In this document: positions 55,998-64,000 of the stretch, piece after piece
Layout: the number at the start of each line of letters is the position of its first letter
How positions within the stretch are numbered: position 1 is the first letter of the stretch
Assembly (NCBI RefSeq): GCF_010093535.1
Contig: NW_022985184.1
Location: forward strand, 833,993 to 897,992
From: Lindgomyces ingoldianus
Taxonomy: Eukaryota; Ascomycota; Dothideomycetes; Pleosporales; Lindgomycetaceae
DNA: 64,000 nucleotides
Direction of reading: 5' to 3'
Made by a program: the position numbers and the translations under genes
The notes under the pieces: generated by a model
The model's input: the letters and a program-made list of their open reading frames with translations, nothing else
Told to the model about the DNA's origin: nothing
The model's database searches: none

Positions 55998-57186
55998 TTA
56001 TGATCGGAGGGGTGGGGTGTCGCCAAAAGAATAGGGAGCAAAAAAAGGAGGATACCGGTCTCCTACCACCTTGACCTTCTCGATCTCTGTCCGTATTTGC
56101 TGTATCTCATCTGGAGCTAGGTAAACATTAACCGCACCTACGTTCTCGTCGAGATATTTGATTTTCTTCGTTCCTCTGGAGCCGCGTCAGCAAAATTTAA
56201 GAACATTGGATGCCGTCGGTAAACGCACGGAATGGGAATGATATCATCTCCCTGTGCAAGTAACCATGCCAGAGACAGCTGACCAGATGTGCATCCCTTT
56301 GCCTTTGCAAATTCTTGCAGCTTCTCAACCAGCTTCAAATTCTTGGGAAAGTTCTCCTCATTATACCGTGGGGCATGTTTTCGGAAGTCTCCATCTTCAA
56401 AGTCACATGGGCTCTTGATTTGTCCTGTCAGGAACCCTCTGCCTAGAGGGCTGTACGCGACGACCGTAATACCTAACTCTCGGCATGTGTGAAGGATCCC
56501 AATTTCGGGTAATTCAATATCGAGAGCGAAGGGACTATATTCGAGTTGGACGGCATCAATGTGATGGACCTTTTCTGCGCGCCGTATCGTAGCTGCGGAG
56601 ACTTCACTAAGACCGATGGCGCCGATCTTGCCCTCTCTACTTTGTATATTAGCTTAATTGTTAGGCTCTATTTGATAATCTAGGATATCTCACTTTTTCA
56701 GCTCTACAAGCGCGGCAATTGTCTTTTCAATAGGAGTCTTCTTGTCTACGCGATGACAGTAGTAGAGATCGATCTTCGACACTCCCAACTTCTTCAGGCT
56801 CTTCTCACAAGCCTGTTTAACGTAGTTCGGGTCACTACGAATGATAGGGTTGCCTCCTGCGTCCTTTGTCACAGCAAATTTAGTTGCAAGAAATATTTGA
56901 TCTCGCTTGCCGGTTCGCTCGAACCAGAGCTTTAGGAGGTCTTCACTGTCCGCATCTATGAGAGGTTAGTATGAAGAAGCAAAAGAAGTTAAACTGCAGA
57001 GGACCCACAAACATCAGATGTGTCCCAAAACGTCGAGCCCAGTTCCAGTGCTCGGTCCAAAACTGCGAATCGATCCTGATTCTCCCCAACCTTGCCATAT
57101 GAGGCACTCAAGCCCATCGCACCAAACCCCAGAGCTGAAACCTTCGGCCCGTTCTTACCTAGCTGCCTTGTTGGTAAGGTAGGCAT
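55998..57186 (-). CDS. aldo/keto reductase
   Basis: Minus strand, exons 57009..57186, 56694..56955, 56229..56636 and 55998..56175, 341 residues. It starts [20 protein letters not shown], then GFGAMGLS and FWDTSDVYADSEDLL where the catalytic Asp and Tyr fall exactly across intron 1. The catalytic Lys is in ATKF, and [15 protein letters not shown] carries the His. Further along are [42 protein letters not shown] with the phosphate-binding end, and [15 protein letters not shown]. This is the AKR fold of the yakc/pyridoxal-reductase-like fungal group (NADPH). Typical activity is reduction of aldehydes or ketones. The intron between LVELKK and EGKIGAIG has two possible acceptors; I use AAGTAG. It is divergent from the MFS gene. 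Confidence 0.92.
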
Positions 57187-58178
57187 ACTTCGTTCTCAGT
57201 AGCAATAATGAAACAACTGAGAGAGGTTGAGGGAGCTGAGGAAGACGTCTGCTAGCACTCTAAATGAATCATTTGAGAGATTTAGACGTGGAAGACATGC
57301 AGGGGCAAAGCCTGTGCACGTGTGATGATGCAGGATACGGAAATGTACTGCGAAAACGAGGCTTTGATACCCATGATGATAAACAAAGCCACCTGAAGAT
57401 TCCGGGGAGTGGATATCAGACCCGGAAATATACTACCGGCGAGTTTCTCCGCTAGGGAGGGTTTTGTGGATCATCGACAACCGGACGGTAACAGGAATGT
57501 AGAGGAAATGAGGCGCCAAAAGCTCTAACTGTCACTTTCCAGCTCCCTCAGTACTTCTAATTCTCGTGTCGCGGAGAGGGTGCAGAGCTTAAATCTGGCC
57601 TACGCTTTCCTACCACTTCTGGCTAGTGCGGCCTTGGCTTCCCTGAAACTACTTTACGTCAACTATCGCATCCGGAAGTTCATCTTCCAGACAACATCCC
57701 CAACCCCAGATACCATCACGCAGCTAATGCACCCCATCTCCACGCCGTCGTCCCCAGAAACTGGAATCAAAGTGTGGAGGGGGTGGGGTCTCCGCAAGCT
57801 AATTAAGCCATTCACACCCCCATCACCAGCCCTTTTGAATCCAGTATGCTCTGGGTTGCATTTCCTCTCGGATTGTACTACATTCCGGGCCTGGTGCTGA
57901 TAGAGAAGCCCATTGCGTTTATAAGCTTTCCAAGACCGTGTGCAGAGCTACACGTCCCGGTTATTAGGAGCCGTGATGACTGTAATAGGTAATTCTGGAT
58001 GATTATCATCCCTAAACCTGGGAAGGCTGGGCTCGCATACCGAAACGCATTGTCATGTACCCAAATATGTGGTTTAAATACGCGAGACGCTTCCCCGGAT
58101 CTTGTCCCTGTGACTTCGCGTTTCATACATCTCGAACTCTCATCATCTTCCTTGGATTTCTTATCGCGACCTTTCATC
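57187..58178. promoter_or_regulatory. divergent region (AKR / MFS transporter)
   Basis: 992 nt between two divergent genes. CACGTG lies at 57317..57322 and a TTTAAATA TATA-like element near 58073, about 100 nt before the MFS start. A plus-strand open frame at 57580..57900 is hydrophobic at its start but has no ATG and no family, so it is not called. Confidence 0.45.
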
Positions 58179-60055
58179 ATGACCCCATCAGCCACAGAGA
58201 AACAATATACCGAGGAGATAGAACATCCTGCATGCTCTCACTATGGCAATACTGTCGGAGAGCGTGGCTTTGTGGCTGACAGTACTGAGCTGCCCAAGGG
58301 ATACTACAGGTCTCCTTTTTTTATTGGAACGTTTATCGCCATTGGCTTCAATCTGATGGTACTACTTAGCCTCTCTACTGCCATATTTCCTTCTTTATGC
58401 TTACATTTCCTAGGCTTCAACAGGTGGCTTTGCTCTGATAGCGCCAGTTCTCGGCGACATAGCCATCGCTCTCGGTCCCACCGACTCCATCATCTGGCTC
58501 TCGCTCGTCTATACTATGGGCCTCGCCGTAGGTCTTACTCTTGTAGGCCGCCTTTCCGACATTTTTGGTCGTCGCTACTTCTTCATATTCGGCACTGCAC
58601 TGGGATGTGTCGGTGCCATCGTCGCTAGCACCGCCCACACCGTTCCTACGCTCATTGGGGGTCAGGTGCTTATCGGCTTGTCTGCTTCCACCGGGTACTC
58701 GTACGCGTTCATCATAGGCGAGCTAATACCAGTCAAATGGAGGTTTGTTGCTAATGCAACAATCTTCATTTTCTCGTTTCCGACTGCTGGCTTTGGGGCT
58801 GCCATTTCCACTGCTCTGATTTTACACACAGGTCAGGGATGGAGATGGACCTACTACATACTCATAATTTTAAACGGTGTGACGGCTCTTCTCTATACGA
58901 TATTCTATTTTCCTCCTACATTCCACCAAAAGCACGGCCGAGACACCATAATGCAGTGGCTAAAGAACTTCGACTACGTAGGACTGTTTCTCTACACCGC
59001 AGGCCTGGTACTCTTCATCCTCGGACTATCATCCGGTGGATCACTTTACCCCTGGAAGAGCGCAGCTGTTATTGCTCCGCTAGTCATTGGATTCATTTGT
59101 CTCGTGGGTCTCTTCGCGTACGAGACCTACGTCGATATAAAGGAGCCGCTCATTCCAATACACTTGTTCAGGAATCGAGGCTGGGTAGCTTCGATGCTGA
59201 GTTTGTCCTTGGGGGCTTCAGTGTATTACTCTCAAGCAATTGTTTGGCCACAGATGACAGCAAATGTCTATGCTGAGGGGAGAGTCATGTGGGGAGGCCT
59301 AGTATCTTGCCTAGTCGGCATTGGAATCACCATCGGCGAAGTTATTGGTGGCGGGGTTGCGAAGGTAGCTTTTATCCCTCTTCCAAAATTGAGAAACAAA
59401 ACTTACGATACTCTAGAATCTCGGCAAATGGAAAATCCAGTGTATATGCGTCATCACTTTAGGAACTCTTCTTCTCGGTCTGACCGCCATCTGCACACCC
59501 AATACGCCTAAAACAGCCATGGCACTCATTTTCCTTGCCACAACGTTCATCGGTTGGAACGAAGCGCTCGTCCTCCCCATCTGCACTATCAGCATCCGAT
59601 CGCAAGAGGAAATCGGCACAGCAGCAGGCATCGCCGGATCCTCGCGTTCCGCAATCTCCACTGTAGCGAGCACCATCTACTCCGTCGTTCTAACGGCACG
59701 AGTTACTAAAACCCTAACAACACAAGTTCCAGCAAAAGTCATCGCAGCAGGCCTTCCTGCATCGTCGGTCGCGGACTACATGGCTGCCATCGCAGCAGGA
59801 GGCACAAAAGCCCTTCTCGACAAGGTCCATGGCCTAACGCCAGAGATATTGGTAACTGGAGCGACAGCTTATCAATATGCGTATATGGATGCGTATCGCA
59901 CAATCTTCTTGGTTTCTTTGGCTTTCGGAGGCCTCGCGATTCTTGTGAGCTTCTTTATTCCTGATATTGATGCTTTGATGGGCAGCTCCGTGGCAGCGAC
60001 GCTGAAGGGCAGGACTAAGGTAACGGAGGAAGGAGTGAAAGGACCGGAAGCATAA
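58179..60055 (+). CDS. MFS transporter, 14-TM drug/siderophore/toxin-efflux type
   Basis: Exons 58179..58358, 58414..59364 and 59417..60055, 589 residues. After a 45-residue hydrophilic N-terminus there are about 14 hydrophobic helices. Motif A is GRLSDIFGRRYFFIFG between TM2 and TM3. TM4/5 show GLSASTGYSYAFIIGELIP with an RF after it, and the DHA2/Tri12 subfamily GQGWRWTYYILIILNG is present. The last join links GGGVAK to LGKWKIQCICV and the final helices (ALIFLATTFIGWNEALVLPI, GTAAGIAGSSRSAISTVAS). The cytoplasmic end is basic. Tri12-like members export trichothecenes, and relatives move siderophores. Proton antiport at the plasma membrane is expected. In this setting it could import or export the compound handled by the neighbouring enzymes (inference). 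Confidence 0.92.
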
Positions 60056-60335
60056 TTGTGAGAAAGAAGAAGAAATCTTGTCTATCCCTGACCATTTTCA
60101 ACACAGGCTTGGATAGTGCAGTAAGCAACGTGCTATTGGTTACTTGCTCCGGGTCTTGCAGAGCAATTTTTTAAGCGGTGCGTGGCGTCGTGAATTGTTA
60201 ACTAGTAACTCTTTGCCGGCCGGGAAATCTCCTCACCCTTATCGTAAGTAATCTTTAATCGTAGGACGATGCACAAGATCTACACCTGAGGTATTAGTTT
60301 TATTGTTGGCACAAATCTATTCCAAAAGAGAAAGT

Positions 60336-61450
60336 TTAGTACGTCGCAGGCACAATCGACATCCTCCCACCATCCGAAATGAGCACATTCCCGTCTATGC
60401 ATGTATAAGTACATGGTAAGTGACAGGGTAAGGGCCTACTTACTGATATACGCCCCGGCTCTACTACACAGAAACAGCAGTGCACCACCAGCGTCCTCCT
60501 CCGTGCCCGCTCGTGTCAAAGGAATCATCTCCGGACTCACAGAACCCTCTTTCGTGAGGTCCTCCTTGCCCATCAGGCCCTACAACCATCGTTAGTCACC
60601 CCCATACCTCACCATACCTTGAAACTCGGAAGAAGAAAGTGAAGAAGATACCTGGCTCATATTGCTTGGATACACCCCTGGACAGAAGCTGTTCGCTCGG
60701 ATATCCAGTCGCCAATCCGCCATCATAGTAGCAATCTGCTTCATCATATGGATAGCCGCCATCTTGCTTGCCGCATAGGCAAATCCCATCCCAGGTCTCC
60801 TACTCATTGCGCCGATGGAACTCGTCACAACAAATTGGCTCTTCACTCCGCTAGCCTTGCTCACGTCACTCTTATTCCCTTTATCCAATAGCGGCAAAAA
60901 TGCGACCAAAGTGTAAAAGCACGCAGTAGTGTTGACATTGAACGCGTCATTGAATTGCTCCATCGGCGTATCCCACAGATACTTATGGATTTCAGAGAAC
61001 GCGGGTCGACGATCGCGAGGCAGACCATACAAGTCGGGGCCTGTAGCACCTGAATTTGCGACCACGCAATTTACGAATCCGGATTCTTTTTCGATCTGGG
61101 CTGCTACGGCAGCGAGGGAGTCTTTGGAGGTTATGTCGCCTTGAATCGAGACGATGGATTTGTTTGGCTATGAAGAAGATTAGCGAGTGACAGATGTTTG
61201 TGGGAGGGGAGGAGCTCTTACAGCAGTAGCTGCAACTTCTTGAAGCTTTTCAAGTCTTCGGCCAACTATGTAGACTTTTGCCGCCCCGTTTACATCAAGC
61301 GCTTTTGCGAACATGGCACCAATACCTTGATATCGGGTCAGAAACCGTTGGGTTATCGCAGGAAGGAGTGGGCATGCCTGATCCACCACCAGTTATAACG
61401 AACACCATCCCCTTAACGCTGAACAGGCTTGCAACGTCTAGATTGGACAT
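60336..61450 (-). CDS. short-chain dehydrogenase/reductase with a GC-AG intron
   Basis: Minus strand, exons 61378..61450, 61222..61325, 60652..61167, 60444..60579 and 60336..60394, 295 residues. The cofactor motif VFVITGGGS is completed to TGGGSGIGAMF only if intron 1 is taken as GC-AG (donor GCATGC at 61377..61372, CTGACC branch, AAG acceptor). Downstream are AAKVYIVGRRLEKL, SIVSIQGDITS, NCVVANSG, TTACFYTLVAFLPLL, VVTSSIGAMSRRPGMGFAY followed by AASKMAAIHM with the Tyr/Lys pair, DIRANSFCPGVYPS and the end GNVLISDGGRM. All later introns are GT-AG and in phase (the 72-nt one has a GACTAAC branch). It is an NAD(P) SDR of the fungal extended classical type; substrate unknown. It closes the metabolic gene group. 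Confidence 0.9.
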
Positions 61451-64000
61451 TTTCACGTAAACTATGCCGAAGGAAAATTCAACTCAAGAACCACGCGAAG
61501 GAACGAGGAAACGGCTTACAAAGAGGCTATATTTCAGTATCGAACATGGCTAGGTGCCTGCAAGCACGCGCTCTATAACGATTCTATCATCGGAGTCGGT
61601 ATCTTGCCATCAGCCTGTATTTCAGCCCCAGAATATCACACTGTGCGGAAGTTAACAATTAGGAGGAAACAGAGATCCATCTTAGTGAGGGGTTCAACGT
61701 TGCCGGAAAAGCTCCCTATTGGCTAACAGGAGATCATATTGTACGTGATTTTGTGTGACTATCAAAGTTCCAAGATTGGCGTATCAATTGACATAGAAAT
61801 AAGATCGTGAAAAACACACTGTATTAGACGGAATCTCATGCATTAAATTGGGGGACAGTGAGTTGCCCACTCTATGGTATTGTGGTAGTCCTCGTAGGTT
61901 CAGTATCCTCGACCTACACCTAGGCATGAGACAGCTTGTGCATCTGGAACTTGAGCAGCTAATGCGCGAAATTCTTGTGAGAGGAATGAGGGGCACAAAA
62001 ATGATTCCTACGCGAGCAATCTCTCTCGTGACTTATGAGGCATATCCTGATATTTTGACACGAGTCTCGTCAGGAGGACGTTATTATTCCGGTAAGACAA
62101 GCTGGGTCCTCGTTCAAAATCTTCTTATTTCCGGAATGCGATAACAAATCTTCTGTCGACAGAAATCAGAGGAAAGTAATGGACGCGTGAGCTACCCCGC
62201 TTTGACGTGAGACGTTGCGCATCAGAAGTGAGGCATTGGTAAAAAGTCGCGTTAGATGTACCCTGAAGTCAACGTTGGGTGGATAACGTCCCATGGATGG
62301 GAAAGGGGATTGGTAAGGCTTATTAATGCACTCGCGAAGACTGTGAGGCCCTCATTGGAGAAATGACGCAGATGCTGAATGCGGTCCGGACCGCGTCTAG
62401 ATGACCGCATCTAGAATTGAGTCAGGGAGGTAAAATTAAGCAGTTCATGTAGTAAGACGTAGCTAGTAGCAAGGAACTGGTGTTCTTCTGGGAAAATATG
62501 TGGGTATCTTCAGGAATAAGGATTAAATGAGAAAATGTTGAGGCCGAGACACCAAAAGCATTAGTTTCAAGGTGGCAATAGAAACCTCCACAGTCAGCAC
62601 CGGATACAATTTCGATCTCCCCAGTAGGAAACTTCCTGTTACCTCTTTCGTATCTTACATGCAGCTGCGCAGTTCCTTCAGATGCAGTTTACTACTTCGG
62701 AGCTGGTGCCGAGTAAAATTGGTCCGGCCTGAGGCGATTGCTACGGGGCGAATGGCATTCTGAGTAAGAGTTGGGCTATCAAGCTTGGCGGCCATCACCT
62801 TGAATAATTAGGCACGGGGACGACCGCAATCTCTCGTTGACTGCGGAAAGCAGCGGGGATGGTGAAAAACTTCGGACTTGGTTGCGGGACAAGGAGCGGC
62901 GTCGTCGAGTGCTTGAGAGACTGGGGTAATGCCTGCGGAGATGAGCCAGGAACCATTCTTTTCTACAGAGAATGACGGAACAGGCAAATGCATGTACCTC
63001 AAATGCAGCTACAGGAGCTTCAACCCCCCAAGTGAGACAGGAGATATCCAGACAGGTGAAATACGAGCTCACAGGTCACCTACCGGGCGAACTCGGGTGT
63101 ACCAAGGTGCCCAGTGCTGATCGGGAGATTTACCATAGATACACAAGGACCAAGTCTGGGACCTGGGCTTGAATTTTACTTCACGTATGCGGCTGGCAGC
63201 AGTGACGGTGCTTGGCGACTGCTGAGGAGATTTGTTGAAGGGCCTTCGAGTGCAAGGGCGAAGTGGGAAAGGTGGACACCAAGATCGGCTCCGGGATACC
63301 TGAGTCTCCGACCATGGCACGTGCAGTCAACTAGCTATTCTGCGTTAGCACAGACATAAGCTTACCGGCGAAAAGAATCCTGACGACGCAAAACCCGGGA
63401 AGCAGTTCAAATGAGCGTATACTTTTTGAGTACACTGCTGATCCTCGATGCTTTCGTTTCCTTGAGTCTGATGTGCTGCCAATTGCAACGATAGTCCCAC
63501 CCTAGACATTACCGAAGGAGCGGAGCCCTGAGAAGACCTCAACACAGTCATGAACATCCCCACTGGTGACTGTGTTCCGGAAAGCAATACGATGCTGCTG
63601 TGCCTAAGCCTCTAGCATGATATCCTTTCTCTACTGAACACTAGCAGGTGATTCCTAATCGCAATTCATGGGATGAGATCCGCGTCCCTTCCCTTGAGGA
63701 CGGCGAAGTGAATGCTCCACGACAGCACTCACCTGCGCCTCTCAGTGGTTGCCTGCCACCAAGAGACCAAAAGGCATTTGATACGCCAGCAACGTTGGAT
63801 CGAGAGAGCCATGGGATTGCAATTTGCCATTTACCCTGTCGGCTAGATGGAAGTCTGCCCAGCCAATCCTCCCCAGGCTCCAATTATGATGGAGACAGCC
63901 TTAAACCTGTGCAACACTCTCATCCAATTTTGCGCGGCGCCAAACGCCAAATGGGATTCCCCGCCTGATGCATGCGCCACTATCCTCATTCTTCACCTTC
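61451..64000. other. 2.5-kb right-end region without recognised genes
   Basis: I see no gene I can name. Short open frames occur on both strands. One plus-strand frame ending at 63968 (VPSLEDGEVNAPRQHSPAPL) could be a last exon of an unknown gene, as an acceptor-like AGCAG precedes it. Tandem palindromes lie at 62381..62415. Confidence 0.4.
62381..62415. repeat. two adjacent palindromes
   Basis: GCGGTCCGGACCGC (62381..62394) is a perfect 14-bp palindrome and contains CGG-N6-CCG, the spacing style used by Zn2Cys6 dimers. One base later TCTAGAT (62396..62402) and ATCTAGA (62409..62415) form perfect 7-bp arms around a 6-nt GACCGC loop. No neighbouring gene is close. Confidence 0.8.

Noticed and set aside
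56138..56338. Aldo/keto reductase broken near its C-terminus
   Set aside because: The apparent frame loss after IPIP is an ordinary 53-nt intron (GTGCGT...CCAG) that restores [17 protein letters not shown].
45237..57430. CGGAAA element in three of the four divergent promoters as a cluster-specific motif
   Set aside because: A six-base word on either strand is expected by chance about once in several such gaps; no longer shared consensus was visible by eye.
57580..57900. Plus-strand open frame with a hydrophobic start
   Set aside because: No ATG at its beginning, no homologous motif, and it lies in the AKR/MFS promoter gap.

Overview
The window reads as nuclear DNA of a filamentous ascomycete (Pezizomycotina). 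Most genes carry several short GT-AG introns of about 45-75 nt with CTNAC/CTAAC-like branch sites. The families are typically fungal: Zn2Cys6 and bZIP-DUF3425 regulators, RTA1, DUF6594, DUF7730 and DUF4211 proteins, EthD proteins and secreted Asp-zincin-like peptidases. A Leotiomycete is possible but is only an impression. I saw no tRNA, rRNA, CRISPR or intact transposon. Exon joins below were worked out by hand from reading frame, splice signals and family motifs.

Left part (0.3-8.5 kb): a small GFA-family enzyme, a decayed WD40 gene, an EthD protein, a frameshifted zinc alcohol dehydrogenase pseudogene, a Zn2Cys6 transcription factor and the ribosomal protein gene for S29. Centre-left (9-22.3 kb): mostly housekeeping or conserved genes, namely DNA polymerase alpha B-subunit (POL12), a DUF6594 membrane protein, a Sec14-like lipid transfer protein, a DUF4211 nuclear protein, an RTA1-like membrane protein and a DUF7730 protein. 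At 22.4-26.7 kb two secreted-protein genes, an HExxH peptidase and a 597-residue cysteine-bearing protein, diverge from a gap holding a diverged 86-bp repeat array.

Centre (28.6-37.5 kb): a bZIP-DUF3425 factor divergent from an HSL-type alpha/beta hydrolase, an unrecognised 515-residue protein with an internal duplication, translin, and the GPI-anchor enzyme subunit PIG-F/Gpi11.

Right part (38.2-61.5 kb): twelve metabolic genes with a decayed protein kinase gene among them. They are an FAD monooxygenase, three SDRs, a zinc alcohol dehydrogenase, a VOC/glyoxalase-fold protein, a two-domain dimeric alpha/beta-barrel protein, a cytochrome P450, an AtuA-like (acyclic terpene utilisation) protein, an EthD protein, an aldo/keto reductase and an MFS transporter. 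Four consecutive pairs are divergent. There is no polyketide synthase, NRPS, terpene synthase or prenyltransferase in the window, so this looks more like a catabolic or tailoring/detoxification cluster for an imported terpenoid or phenolic than a complete biosynthetic cluster. That grouping is inference. The last 2.5 kb hold no recognisable gene.
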